Shown piece after piece: positions 23,589 through 31,916 of a stretch of DNA of 36,727 nt. The DNA is taken from contig DATILI010000066.1 of assembly GCA_035476635.1 (NCBI GenBank), positions 1-36,727 on the forward strand. The letters run 5' to 3'. The stretch's first letter is position 1; the number at the start of each line of letters is the position of its first letter. Both the position numbers and the translations under genes were made by a program. Source of the stretch: DATILI01 sp035476635 (lineage in GTDB: Bacteria; Pseudomonadota; Gammaproteobacteria; Burkholderiales; Burkholderiaceae_C). The notes under the pieces were generated by a model, which was not told the origin of the DNA, made no database searches, and saw only the letters and a list, made by a program, of their open reading frames with translations.

Positions 23589-24413
23589 TTATCGGGCCGT
23601 GGCGTCCAGCCGCAGGTCTTTTCGGATCCCGGCGTCCATCAGGCCGGCAGGGGCGTAGGTGCGAAGCAGCCGCAGGCGGCCTGCCAGCACACCGGCCGTG
23701 TAGCGAAGTTTCGGGTTCGCAGCGTGGGCAGCTTTCAGCACGACCTCGGCGACGATGCCCGGCGCGTCGGCGGTTGCCATCACCTCTTTCACCCTCTGGT
23801 TCACGGCGACGCGGGCAGCGCGATAGGCATCGAGCTTGGCGTCGGGCTCCAGGAAGTTCGCATCGAATGGCGTCTTGGTATAGGCGGGCTCGATGACGCA
23901 GACCCGGATGCCCCTTGTGCGCATCTCGTGGTCAAGCGATTCGGAATAGCCTTCGACCGCGTGTTTGGTGGCGGCGTAGAGTGCCCCGTACGGCATGGGC
24001 AGGAAGCCGAGCACGGAGCTCATGTTGATGATGCGGCCACTGCCTTGCTGCCGCATGTGAGGCAATACGGCGCGCGTCATGCGGATGAGGCCGAAAAAGT
24101 TGGTTTCAAATATGGCCCGAGCCTGTTCGATCGAACTTTCTTCCGCTCCGCCCGGGGCGACACCGAACCCGGCGTTGTTCACGAGCAGATCGATGCGGCC
24201 TTCGCGCCGCACCACTTCCTTGACCAGCGCTTCAACCGATGCGTCACTGGTCACATCCAGGGGCAGCATCTCAAAGGCTTGCCCGCTCGCTGGGGCTCCC
24301 CGCCGGCTGGTGCCGTAAACCTTGTAGCCGGCCGCCGCGAGGCGCTGCGCGGTGGCTTCGCCGATGCCGGATGAAGCGCCCGTAACGAGGGTGACAGTGC
24401 TTTTGGTCTTCAT
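23589..24413 (-). CDS. Short-chain dehydrogenase/reductase
   Basis: A 274-residue SDR with TGASSGIG (about residues 10-17), NNAGFGVAPGG near 83-93, and YAATKHAVEGYSESL (Tyr about 150, Lys about 154) at the active site, then RVCVIEPAYTKTPF. Arg36/Arg37 after strand 2 (GTSRRG) suggests NADP(H). The pattern resembles the 3-ketodihydrosphingosine reductase-like and retinol-type SDRs that reduce lipophilic carbonyls. The start ATG 24413 has GGAGATTCCC. It is 18 bases upstream of acuI on the minus strand and part of the TetR-linked operon. Confidence 0.92.
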   Translation of the reverse strand: MKTKSTVTLVTGASSGIGEATAQRLAAAGYKVYGTSRRGAPASGQAFEMLPLDVTSDASVEALVKEVVRREGRIDLLVNNAGFGVAPGGAEESSIEQARAIFETNFFGLIRMTRAVLPHMRQQGSGRIINMSSVLGFLPMPYGALYAATKHAVEGYSESLDHEMRTRGIRVCVIEPAYTKTPFDANFLEPDAKLDAYRAARVAVNQRVKEVMATADAPGIVAEVVLKAAHAANPKLRYTAGVLAGRLRLLRTYAPAGLMDAGIRKDLRLDATAR

Positions 24414-24451
24414 GGGAATCTCCAAAAAGAAAAGGGAAGGGGGACAAACAA
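24414..24451 (-). repeat. Pyrimidine-rich leader, copy 2
   Basis: On the minus strand this short gap reads TTGTTTGTCCCCCTTCCC followed by TTTTCTTTTTGGAGATTCCC. It aligns with the leader at 22523-22560 with few differences. Both precede SDR start codons. Confidence 0.5.
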
Positions 24452-24453
24452 AT

Positions 24454-25455
24454 TCACTTGACCTTGACGACGACCTTGCCCTTGGCGCGGCCTGCGTCAA
24501 CGTAGGCCATGGCCTCGTTGGTTGCATCGAACGGGAAGACACGGTCCACCACGGGGCGGATGACGCCAGCATCGAAGAGACGGGTGATCTCGCGCAACTG
24601 GCTCCCGCTCGCCTTCATGAAGAGGAACGAGAAGCTGACGCCGCGGCTCTTTGCCCTTCGCCGGATACCCGAGCTCAGCAGCCGCAGGAGCAGCCGCACG
24701 AACCCGGGCGCGCCGATTTCCTTGGCGAATGCGGGATCCGGCGGTCCGGAGATGGAGATGAGCTTGCCGCCGGGCTTGAGCACGCGAAGGGATTTTTCCA
24801 GCGTCTTGCCGTCCTGGCTGTTCAGCACCACGTCGTAGTCGCGCAAGACATCCTCGAAATCCTGCGTCTTGTAGTCGATGACGACGTCCGCGCCCAGACT
24901 CTTCACGAGTGCGACATTGGCGGTGCTCGTCGTCGTGGCAACGGTGGCGCCCAGATGCTTGGCCAACTGGATCGCAAAAGTGCCTACGCCGCCGGAGCCC
25001 GCCTGAATGAAGACCTTCTGCCCCTTTTTCAGGTTGGCCTTTGCTACCAGCGCCTGCCATGCCGTCAATGCAACCAGGGGAATGGAAGCAGCTTCTTCCA
25101 TCGTCAGACCCTTGGGCTTGAGCGCCAACGAAGCTTCCTTGACGCAGACGAATTCGGCGAACGTACCGATCCCGAAATCATCCGGCCGCGCATAGACCTC
25201 ATCGCCTGGCTTGAACTGGCGCACGCGCGCGCCGACCTTGACGACCTCCCCGGCGACGTCGTGGCCGAGGATGAGGGGCAGGCGATACGGCAGGATGAGC
25301 TTGAACTCTCCGTCGCGGATCTTGGAGTCCAGCAGGTTCACGCCGGCGGCATGAACCTGGACCAGGACTTCGTCGTCGCGCGGCTGCGGAGCCGGCATGT
25401 CTGCCAACCGCAACGCGCGCTTCTTTCCATAGCGCTCGAGGACAAATGCTTTCAT
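24454..25455 (-). CDS. NADP-dependent quinone oxidoreductase-type medium-chain dehydrogenase
   Basis: A 333-residue medium-chain oxidoreductase. The GroES-like N-terminal domain carries VHAAGVNLLDSKIRDGEF and PLILGHDVAGEVVKVG (about 34-75), and the Rossmann domain has IQAGSGGVGTFAIQLAKHLG (about 150-169). Zinc-ligand cysteines of alcohol dehydrogenases are absent, so this is the zinc-independent quinone-reductase type, likely reducing enones or quinones with NADPH. It is the first gene after tetR in the same direction; a predicted TetR operator lies 25-42 bases upstream of its start. The start ATG 25455 has AAGGAAAACC. Confidence 0.92.
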   Translation of the reverse strand: MKAFVLERYGKKRALRLADMPAPQPRDDEVLVQVHAAGVNLLDSKIRDGEFKLILPYRLPLILGHDVAGEVVKVGARVRQFKPGDEVYARPDDFGIGTFAEFVCVKEASLALKPKGLTMEEAASIPLVALTAWQALVAKANLKKGQKVFIQAGSGGVGTFAIQLAKHLGATVATTTSTANVALVKSLGADVVIDYKTQDFEDVLRDYDVVLNSQDGKTLEKSLRVLKPGGKLISISGPPDPAFAKEIGAPGFVRLLLRLLSSGIRRRAKSRGVSFSFLFMKASGSQLREITRLFDAGVIRPVVDRVFPFDATNEAMAYVDAGRAKGKVVVKVK

Positions 25456-25479
25456 GGTTTTCCTTGTTTCCGGTTGTTT

Positions 25480-25497
25480 TGTATGATGTTCGTCATA
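25480..25497 (-). promoter_or_regulatory. Predicted TetR operator upstream of the reductase operon
   Basis: The + strand reads TGTATGATGTTCGTCATA, an imperfect dyad (TATGA/TCATA). It matches the site over the tetR start at 14 of 17 positions when that site is read on the minus strand. It lies between the tetR stop and the reductase start, where a repressor could control the five downstream genes separately from tetR. The match is seen; binding is inferred. Confidence 0.55.
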
Positions 25498-25535
25498 TTT
25501 GTGGGCGAGCGAGCAGGCGGCGTGTTTCAGTCGAT

Positions 25536-26135
25536 TCAGGTAGGGGCCAGGTGCTTCAGTGCGGCCTCGCGCAGGCTGGCCGACAGCGCGGGCTCGTCGA
25601 CGACGCGCGCCAACAGCAAGGTGCCCACCATGGTGGCGACGGTCACGAGTGCCCGTTCGTGGGCAGCGGGCCGCCCCCAGTCAGGCGACTGCCGGGCGAT
25701 AAGGTCAATCATTTCCTTGATGTGCCGGGTGGTCGCTCGGCGGACTTCAGGTGCCTGGCGCGGCGTCTCCGAGCCCAGCGCGGCCAGTGGGCATCCCATC
25801 TCCACTTGCTTCAGGTGCTCCTGCGAGAGATAGGTGCGAAGCATGGCTGCCAAGGCCTGTTCGGGGGGCACGCTGGCAACCACCTGTGCCGTCAGGGCGG
25901 CCGACTCGGCGCAGGCCCGAGTCGCTGCTTCTGCCAGCATGGCTTCGCGCGACTCGAAATGGGCATAGAAGGCACCATGGGTCAGGCCGGCCTCCTTCAT
26001 GATGTCGGCGACGCCGGTACCGTCGTAGCCGCTGCGGCGGATCGCCCGTGCAGCGACGGACACGATGCGCTCGTGGGAGGCTTCCTTGGCTGCCGTTCTG
26101 GCGTTGTGCTTTGTGATTCGCATGATGCTCATCAT
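25536..26135 (-). CDS. TetR/AcrR-family transcriptional regulator
   Basis: A 199-residue repressor. The N-terminal helix-turn-helix covers about residues 20-65 with RIVSVAARAIRRSGYDGTGV, ADIMKEAGLTHGAFYAHFES and REAMLAEA, the classical TetR pattern (GxxxxFYxHFxxKE-like). The C-terminal ligand domain includes GCPLAALGSETPRQAPEVR (about 113-131). It is the first gene of the minus-strand cluster and probably represses itself and the reductase operon through two matching sites. ATG codons at 26135, 26132 and 26123 are all usable; the operator covers all three, so the choice hardly alters the picture. Likely effectors are electrophiles or substrates of the reductases, inferred from the neighbours. 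Confidence 0.93.
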   Translation of the reverse strand: MMSIMRITKHNARTAAKEASHERIVSVAARAIRRSGYDGTGVADIMKEAGLTHGAFYAHFESREAMLAEAATRACAESAALTAQVVASVPPEQALAAMLRTYLSQEHLKQVEMGCPLAALGSETPRQAPEVRRATTRHIKEMIDLIARQSPDWGRPAAHERALVTVATMVGTLLLARVVDEPALSASLREAALKHLAPT

Positions 26136-26138
26136 ACA
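26122..26138 (-). promoter_or_regulatory. Predicted TetR autoregulatory operator over the tetR start
   Basis: The minus strand reads TGTATGATGAGCATCAT. Its core ATGATG-AG-CATCAT (26122-26135) is a perfect inverted repeat with 6-base arms and a 2-base centre, and it overlaps the first start codons of tetR. A near copy lies at 25480-25497. Confidence 0.55.
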
Positions 26139-26234
26139 TTATTTCGCAAAAGTGCGCATTCCTTTGTGACCGACGAAACGCCAGCGGGTTAGCACGGGTA
26201 CGGCAGATACCAGTCGCCGCTATGCTGTTCCAGC

Positions 26235-26271
26235 AAACACCGTGCCGTGGCGCACATATTGCTTGGTGTTT
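26235..26271 (+). promoter_or_regulatory. Stem-loop in the leader of the ABC importer operon
   Basis: AAACACC (26235-26241) pairs with GGTGTTT (26265-26271), and the inner GTGC (26242-26245) pairs with GCAC (26252-26255), giving an 11-pair stem with a one-sided bulge. It sits 33 bases before the start of the binding-protein gene. It has no T-run after it, so it is not a standard terminator. A regulatory or mRNA-stabilising role is possible. Confidence 0.3.
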
Positions 26272-26303
26272 CCCCTGTCCCACCTGTTCTGGAGAAATTC
26301 GAT

Positions 26304-27905
26304 ATGCGAGGAAATTTGTCAAGGACTGCTGTTCGCCCTGCCGTTGGGGCCGTGGTGGCTGCCGTTGCCGTGGCCGCATTTGCGGGCAGCGCCATGGCGC
26401 GCGACCTGGTGGTGGCGCTGAAGACCGAGCCGACGTCGATGGACCCCCAATACCATGCGTTGACCCCGAATATCCAACTCTCGCAGACGTTGTTCGACCC
26501 GCTGGTCTGCGCCAACGCAGACCTGGTTTCCAAACCCTGCCTGGCCGAGTCCTGGACCGCCAACGGCAAGACCTGGACCTTCAAGCTGCGACCCGGAGTC
26601 AAGTTTTCCGATGGCTCGCCGCTCACCGCAGCCGACGTGGTGTTCACCATGGACCGCGTGGCCAAGGTGCCCAACAGCCCGTCGTCGTTCAAGGTCTATC
26701 TGCAAAAGGTGGAAAAGATCGAGGCGATTGACCCGCTGACCGTGCGCATGACGACCTCCGAGCCTTATCCGCTGCTGCCCACCAACATGGTCGGTTTGCC
26801 CATCATGTCGGCCAAGGCCACGGCCGGGCCGGCGCCGGAAGGCAAGACCACGACCGAGCTCAATGGCGGCAGCGGCCTGGTCGGCACCGGCCCCTACAAG
26901 TTCGTTTCCTGGAAGCGCGGCTCGGAGATCGTGTTCGAGCGCAATCCGCACTACTGGGGTGCGACACCCGCCTGGGACAAGGTCATCTTCCGCCCGATCA
27001 GCAACCCGGCGGCACGCGTGGCGGCGCTCCTGGCCGGCGATGTGGACCTGGTGGAAGATCCGCCTACCGATGACCTGGAACGGTTGCAGAAAGACCCGAA
27101 ACTCACCGTGGAAACCAAGGCGTCGAACCGCGTCATCTACGTGGCGCTGGATCAGAACGGCGAACAGACTCCGGGCATCCAGGGCACCAACGGCAAGAAC
27201 CCGCTGCTGGACAAGCGCGTGCGCGAAGCGCTCTCGCTGGCCGTGGACCGGCAGGCGCTGGTGGCCCGCACCATGGGCGGCGTTGCCACGGCGGCGGGCC
27301 AGTTGTTGCCGTACCCGATGTTCGGCGCCAGCAAGAACCTGGTGAACGCCGAAAAGCCCAATCCCGACCGCGCCAAGGCGCTCTTGAAAGAGGCCGGCTA
27401 TCCCGATGGCTTCAGCCTGGTGCTGGGTACGCCCAACGGCCGCTACATCAACGACAGCAAGGTCGCGCAAACGCTGGCCGCGATGTGGACGCGCATCGGC
27501 GTGAAGACCACCATCGACGCCAACGCACCCGCCGTGTTCTTCAAGAACCGCGACAGCTATACCTACAGCGCCTACCTGGCGGGCTGGGGCACGGCCACGG
27601 GCGAGATGTCCAATACGCTGCTCTCGCTGCTGGTCACGCCCAACAAGGAAAAGGGCCTGGGCACCACCAACCGCAGCCGCTACTCCAACCCTGCGATGGA
27701 CAAGCTGGTGCTGGACTCGGGCGGCATGATGGACGATGGCCAACGCGCGGCGGCCCTGGCCAAGGCCAGCGAGATGGCCATGGCTGATTTTGCAATGCTG
27801 CCGATCCACTTCGAGCACTCGGTCTGGGCCATGAAGAAGGGCATCAGCTTCAAGGGCCGCGCCGACCAGCAGACCATGGTGGAGTTCGTCGCCCCGGTGA
27901 AGTAA
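26304..27905 (+). CDS. ABC transporter substrate-binding protein, family 5 (dipeptide/oligopeptide type)
   Basis: A 533-residue periplasmic binding protein of solute-binding family 5 (DppA/OppA/NikA). A signal peptide ends near residue 33 (AGSAMARD). The mature protein opens LVVALKTEPTSMDPQYHALT, and the family signature region is CLAESWTANGKTWTFKLRPG then VKFSDGSPLTAADVVFTMDR (about 74-115). The long RVREALSLAVDRQALV near residue 308 is also standard. The start ATG 26304 has TGGAGAAATTCGAT. It heads a seven-gene operon with the two permeases, two ATPases and two amidohydrolases; ligand likely a peptide or N-acyl amino acid, inferred from the downstream enzymes. Confidence 0.95.
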   Translation: MRGNLSRTAVRPAVGAVVAAVAVAAFAGSAMARDLVVALKTEPTSMDPQYHALTPNIQLSQTLFDPLVCANADLVSKPCLAESWTANGKTWTFKLRPGVKFSDGSPLTAADVVFTMDRVAKVPNSPSSFKVYLQKVEKIEAIDPLTVRMTTSEPYPLLPTNMVGLPIMSAKATAGPAPEGKTTTELNGGSGLVGTGPYKFVSWKRGSEIVFERNPHYWGATPAWDKVIFRPISNPAARVAALLAGDVDLVEDPPTDDLERLQKDPKLTVETKASNRVIYVALDQNGEQTPGIQGTNGKNPLLDKRVREALSLAVDRQALVARTMGGVATAAGQLLPYPMFGASKNLVNAEKPNPDRAKALLKEAGYPDGFSLVLGTPNGRYINDSKVAQTLAAMWTRIGVKTTIDANAPAVFFKNRDSYTYSAYLAGWGTATGEMSNTLLSLLVTPNKEKGLGTTNRSRYSNPAMDKLVLDSGGMMDDGQRAAALAKASEMAMADFAMLPIHFEHSVWAMKKGISFKGRADQQTMVEFVAPVK

Positions 27906-27938
27906 GTCAAAAGCGTCGCGCGTTAGCTCCGGAGCCAG

Positions 27939-28916
27939 ATGCTCGCCTACATCATTCGCCGTTTCTTGCAGGCCCTGCTGGTCATGGGGGTCATGTCGGG
28001 CCTGGTCTTCGTCGGCCTGTACGTGATCGGCGACCCGGTGTCGATGATGGCGAGCGCCGAGGCGACCGAACTTGAACGCGACGCGATCCGCGCCAATTTC
28101 GGGCTCAACAAACCGCTGTGGGAGCAGTACGGCATCTTCATGTCGCACGCGCTGCAGCTGGACTTCGGCAAGAGTTTCCTCACCGGGCAGTCCGCCATGG
28201 GCCTGATCCTGGAGCGCATGCCGGCCACCCTGGAGCTGGCCTGCGTCGCGATGCTGCTGTCCATTTCGATCGGTGTGCCCCTGGGCATCTGGGCTGGCCT
28301 GAAGCCGCAGGCGATCAGCACGCGCGGCATCATGACCGGATCGGTGCTGGGCTTCTCGCTGCCCAATTTCTGGGTCGGCCTGATGCTCATCATGGTGTTC
28401 GCGGTCTACCTCGGCTGGCTGCCGGCCAGCGGGCGCGGGGCCACCGTGAATCTCGGTCCGCTGGACCTGAGCGTGCTGACCCTGGACGGCTTGTCGCGCC
28501 TGATCCTGCCGGCTTGCACCATTGCCATGGCCAAGGCCGCGTTGATCATCCGCGTGACGCGCGCTGCCACGCGCGAAGCCTTGCCCACCGACTACATCAA
28601 GTTCGCGCGCGCCAAAGGCCTGGGCTGGAGCCGCATCCTGCGCGTGCACCTGCTCAAGAACATCATGATCCCGATCATCACCGTCTTCGGGCTGGAGTTC
28701 GGCCAGGTCGTGGCGTTTGCCGTCGTCACCGAAACCATCTTCGCCTGGCCCGGGATGGGCAAGCTGCTGCTGGACTCGATCATCACGCTGGACCGCCCGG
28801 TGGTCGTGGCGTACTTGATCCTGATCGTGTTCTTCCTGGTGATGCTCAACCTCGCGGTGGACATCCTTTACTCGGTTCTCGACCCGCGTGTGCGGTTACA
28901 GGCGGCCAAAGCATGA
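27939..28916 (+). CDS. ABC transporter permease, DppB type
   Basis: A 325-residue inner-membrane permease with about six transmembrane segments. It starts MLAYIIRRFLQALLVMGVMS, the typical DppB/GsiC opening, and has the family's GLNKPLWEQYGIFMSHALQLDFGKSF segment (about 55-80). The EAA loop that contacts the ATPase is TREALPTDYIKFARAKGLGW (about 211-230). It pairs with the DppC-type permease that follows, whose start overlaps its stop by four bases. The start ATG 27939 has CCGGAGCCAG. Confidence 0.94.
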   Translation: MLAYIIRRFLQALLVMGVMSGLVFVGLYVIGDPVSMMASAEATELERDAIRANFGLNKPLWEQYGIFMSHALQLDFGKSFLTGQSAMGLILERMPATLELACVAMLLSISIGVPLGIWAGLKPQAISTRGIMTGSVLGFSLPNFWVGLMLIMVFAVYLGWLPASGRGATVNLGPLDLSVLTLDGLSRLILPACTIAMAKAALIIRVTRAATREALPTDYIKFARAKGLGWSRILRVHLLKNIMIPIITVFGLEFGQVVAFAVVTETIFAWPGMGKLLLDSIITLDRPVVVAYLILIVFFLVMLNLAVDILYSVLDPRVRLQAAKA

Positions 28917-29848
28917 GCCATATTCTGGTGGTGCCCCCCGTCCCATTGGGCGAAACCGTCGTGTTGCCGCCGCCGGAGACTCCCTGGCAGCGCCTGCGCC
29001 GCGAGTTCATGGCCAACAAGCTGGCCGTGTTCGGCCTCGTCCTGCTCCTGCTGGCGATCGGCGCGGCGGTGTTCGCACCCTGGATTTCGCCGCAGAACCC
29101 GTACGACATCGGCAAGCTTGACATCTTTGATTCCAAGCTGCACCCCGGCAGCAAGAGCGCGGATGGCGGCATGACCTACTGGCTGGGTACGGACGGCCAG
29201 GCGCGCGACGTGCTCTCGGCCATCTTCTACGGCCTGCGCACGAGTCTCGTGGTCGGTGGCATCTCGGTGGCGGCGGCGCTTGCCATCGGCAGCATCGTCG
29301 GGCTGGCCGCGGCGTACTTCGGCGGCTGGATCGATTCGCTGCTGATGCGCATCGTGGACATCCAGCTTTCGTTTCCCGCCATCCTGGTGGCGCTGATCCT
29401 GCTGGCCATCCTCGGCAAGGGCGTGGACAAGGTCATCATCGCGCTGATCGTCGTGCAATGGGCCTACTTCGCGCGGGCGGCCCGCGGCGCGGCCCTGGTC
29501 GAGCGTGCGAAGGAATATGTCGAGGCTGCGCAATGCATGGCGCTGGGCTGGCCGCGCGTGCTGCTGCGCCACATGCTGCCCAACTGCATGCCGCCGCTGA
29601 TCGTCATCGCCACCATCGACCTGGCGCACGCCATCGCGCTGGAATCGACCTTGTCGTTCCTGGGCGTGGGCGTGCCGGTCACCGAGCCGTCGCTGGGCAT
29701 GCTGATTGCCAACGGCTTCGAGTTCATGCTGTCGGGCCACTACTGGATCTCGTTTTTCCCCGGCATCGCGCTGGCCCTGGCGATCGTCGGCATCAACCTG
29801 GTCGGGGACCATCTGCGCGACATCCTCAATCCGCACAACGCACGCTAG
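28913..29848 (+). CDS. ABC transporter permease, DppC type
   Basis: A 311-residue permease of the DppC/GsiD type. It has an N-terminal cytoplasmic tail with RREFMANKLAVFGLVLLLLA (about 28-47), then WLGTDGQARDVLSAIFYGLR (about 88-107), a family hallmark, and the EAA region VERAKEYVEAAQCMALGWPR (about 199-218). The LESTLSFLGVGVPVTEPSLG segment near 245-264 is also typical. The start ATG 28913 overlaps the preceding permease stop (ATGA). It should form the membrane channel with the DppB-type protein. Confidence 0.94.
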   Translation: MSHILVVPPVPLGETVVLPPPETPWQRLRREFMANKLAVFGLVLLLLAIGAAVFAPWISPQNPYDIGKLDIFDSKLHPGSKSADGGMTYWLGTDGQARDVLSAIFYGLRTSLVVGGISVAAALAIGSIVGLAAAYFGGWIDSLLMRIVDIQLSFPAILVALILLAILGKGVDKVIIALIVVQWAYFARAARGAALVERAKEYVEAAQCMALGWPRVLLRHMLPNCMPPLIVIATIDLAHAIALESTLSFLGVGVPVTEPSLGMLIANGFEFMLSGHYWISFFPGIALALAIVGINLVGDHLRDILNPHNAR

Positions 29849-29851
29849 TCC

Positions 29852-30838
29852 ATGACGATTTCTTCCGCGGCAATGGCTGTTCCGGTGCTGGAAGTGCAGG
29901 GCCTGCAGACGCATTTCTTCACCCACGGTGGTGTGGTCAAAGCGGTCGATGGCGTGGACCTGCGTGTGCAGGCGGGCGAGATCCTCGGCCTGGTCGGCGA
30001 ATCCGGCTCCGGCAAGAGCATCACCGGCTTTTCCGTGATCGGCCTGATCGATCCGCCCGGCCGTGTCGTGGGTGGCCAGATCCGCTACCTGGGCGAGGAA
30101 CTCGTGGGCGCGCCCGAATCGCGCCTGCAGCAATTGCGCGGCAAGGAGATCGCCATGATCTTCCAGGACCCGATGATGACGCTGAACCCCGTGCTGCGTG
30201 TCGATACGCAGATGGTCGAAGCCATCCACGCGCACGAGAAGGCCAGTGCGCAGGCGGCACGTGCGCGCGCGCGCGACGCGCTGGCCATGGTCGGCATTCC
30301 GGCGCCCGAAGAGCGGCTGCTTGCCTATCCGCACCAGCTCTCGGGCGGCATGCGCCAGCGGGTGGCGATTGCCATCGCGCTCTTGAATGGCCCCAAGCTC
30401 ATCATCGCGGACGAGCCGACCACGGCCCTGGATGTGACCATCCAGGCGCAGATCCTGTACGAAGTGCAGAAGCTCTGCCGCGAGACCGGCACCGCCATGA
30501 TCTGGATCACGCATGACCTTGCCGTGGTGTCGGGCCTGGCCGACCGCATTGCCGTGATGTATGCCGGGCGCATCGTGGAAAGCGGGGCCACGGCCGATGT
30601 GGTGCACCGGCCTTCGCATCCCTACACGCAGGGCCTGATCAACTCCATTCCGACGCGCGCGACACACGGCTCGTTGCTGCAGCAGATCCCGGGCATGACG
30701 CCGTCGCTGCTGCACTTGCCGCAGGGCTGCGCGTTTCGGCCGCGCTGCGGCTATGCCACCGAAACCTGCCTTGCCGTGCCGCAAGCGGTCGAAATTCCGC
30801 ATGCCAGGAGCGTGCGCTGCTGGCATGCGCTGGCCTGA
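29852..30838 (+). CDS. ABC transporter ATP-binding protein, DppD type
   Basis: A 328-residue ATPase. Walker A GESGSGKS lies at 49-56, signature LSGGMRQRV at 163-171, and Walker B LIIADEPTTALD at 183-194. The C-terminal oligopeptide/dipeptide transporter extension (GCAFRPRCGYATETC, about 296-310) has the cysteine-rich pattern seen in DppD. It energises import together with the DppF-type ATPase. It starts 3 bases after the permease stop. A downstream ATG (MAVPVLEVQ, seven codons in) is an alternative start. Confidence 0.95.
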   Translation: MTISSAAMAVPVLEVQGLQTHFFTHGGVVKAVDGVDLRVQAGEILGLVGESGSGKSITGFSVIGLIDPPGRVVGGQIRYLGEELVGAPESRLQQLRGKEIAMIFQDPMMTLNPVLRVDTQMVEAIHAHEKASAQAARARARDALAMVGIPAPEERLLAYPHQLSGGMRQRVAIAIALLNGPKLIIADEPTTALDVTIQAQILYEVQKLCRETGTAMIWITHDLAVVSGLADRIAVMYAGRIVESGATADVVHRPSHPYTQGLINSIPTRATHGSLLQQIPGMTPSLLHLPQGCAFRPRCGYATETCLAVPQAVEIPHARSVRCWHALA

Positions 30839-30851
30839 AGGATCACAACGC

Positions 30852-31916
30852 ATGGACCAGGCGGTAGACACCTCATCACGCAAGACGCAGCCGCTCTTGC
30901 AGCTGCGTGGCATCGACAAGCAATTCGTCCACTCGGTGGACCTTGCCGGAAGAATTGCCAATCTCCTGGGCGCGAAGAATCGGCCCGCCGTGGTGCATGC
31001 GGTGGCCGGCGTGGATTTGCAGGTGCAGGCCGGCGAAGTGATCGGCGTGGTGGGCGAATCCGGTTGCGGCAAATCCACCCTGGGCCGCGTGATCGCCGGC
31101 ATCAACCCACCGACTGCCGGCGAGGTGAGCTACAAGGGCAGGCGCACGCAAGACATGTCGGCCGCCGAGCGCCACGCCTACGCTCTGGGTGTGCAGATGA
31201 TTTTCCAGAATCCGATGGCGTCGCTGAATCCGCGCATGCGGGTGTTGGACATCGTCGGTGAAGCGCCCGTCGTGCACGGCCTCGTGCCGGCGGCGCAAAA
31301 GGCCGAGTACGTCGCCGGCCTGATGCGCCAGGTGGGGCTGGACCCGGAATACGCCCAGCGCTATCCGCACCAGTTCTCCGGCGGGCAACGCCAGCGCATC
31401 GGCATTGCGCGGGCGCTCGCGCTCAAGCCGCAGCTCATCGTGTGCGACGAAGCGGTGGCGGCATTGGACGTGTCGATCCAGGCCCAGGTGCTCAACCTGT
31501 TCCTGGAGCTGCGCCGCACGTTTGATCTCACCTACCTGTTCATCAGCCACAACCTTGGTGTGGTGGGGCACGTCTCGGACCGGGTTGTCATCATGTACCT
31601 GGGCCGGGTTGTGGAGGTCGCGCCGACGCAGGTGATCTTCAGCGGGCCGAACCATCCCTATACCCAGGCGCTGCTGTCGGAGCTGCCCACGCTCGAAACC
31701 CGCCGCCGCTCCTATCAGCCGATCAAGGGCGAGTTGCCATCGCCCTTGCGGCCGCCCTCGGGTTGTGCCTTCCACCCGCGCTGCCCGCACGCCTTTGCGC
31801 GCTGCACGACCGAGATGCCTGTGCTGCGCGTGCTGGCTTCCGGGCATGCCAGTGCCTGCCACCTGAACGACACCGCTGCTGCGCCTACGCCTGGCGCCGC
31901 CATTGCTATTCCATGA
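30852..31916 (+). CDS. ABC transporter ATP-binding protein, DppF type
   Basis: A 354-residue ATPase. Walker A GESGCGKST spans 68-76, signature FSGGQRQRI 175-183, and Walker B LIVCDEAVAALD 195-206, where the more usual Pro after DE is Ala (DEA instead of DEP). The C-terminal cysteine-rich dipeptide-transporter extension is present (GCAFHPRCPHAFARC). The start ATG 30852 has GAAGGATCACAACGC upstream and gives the expected N-terminus. Its stop overlaps the start of the N-formylglutamate amidohydrolase-like gene (ATGA at 31913-31916), coupling import to hydrolysis. Confidence 0.94.
   Translation: MDQAVDTSSRKTQPLLQLRGIDKQFVHSVDLAGRIANLLGAKNRPAVVHAVAGVDLQVQAGEVIGVVGESGCGKSTLGRVIAGINPPTAGEVSYKGRRTQDMSAAERHAYALGVQMIFQNPMASLNPRMRVLDIVGEAPVVHGLVPAAQKAEYVAGLMRQVGLDPEYAQRYPHQFSGGQRQRIGIARALALKPQLIVCDEAVAALDVSIQAQVLNLFLELRRTFDLTYLFISHNLGVVGHVSDRVVIMYLGRVVEVAPTQVIFSGPNHPYTQALLSELPTLETRRRSYQPIKGELPSPLRPPSGCAFHPRCPHAFARCTTEMPVLRVLASGHASACHLNDTAAAPTPGAAIAIP

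Noticed and set aside
22584..26135. The AcuI-type gene with a TetR regulator considered as a DMSP/acrylate degradation locus.
   Set aside because: No DMSP lyase or acyl-CoA transferase of the ddd/dmd type is present, so only a general enoyl-compound detoxification is suggested.
26319..28649. 776-codon minus-strand open frame opposite the ABC binding protein and first permease.
   Set aside because: It is an antisense shadow of well-supported genes in high-GC DNA, with low-complexity His/Gln/Arg-rich sequence and no recognisable domain.
28868..31105. 745-codon minus-strand open frame opposite the second permease and the ATPases.
   Set aside because: Same reason: an antisense shadow with biased composition, while the + strand genes have full family motifs.
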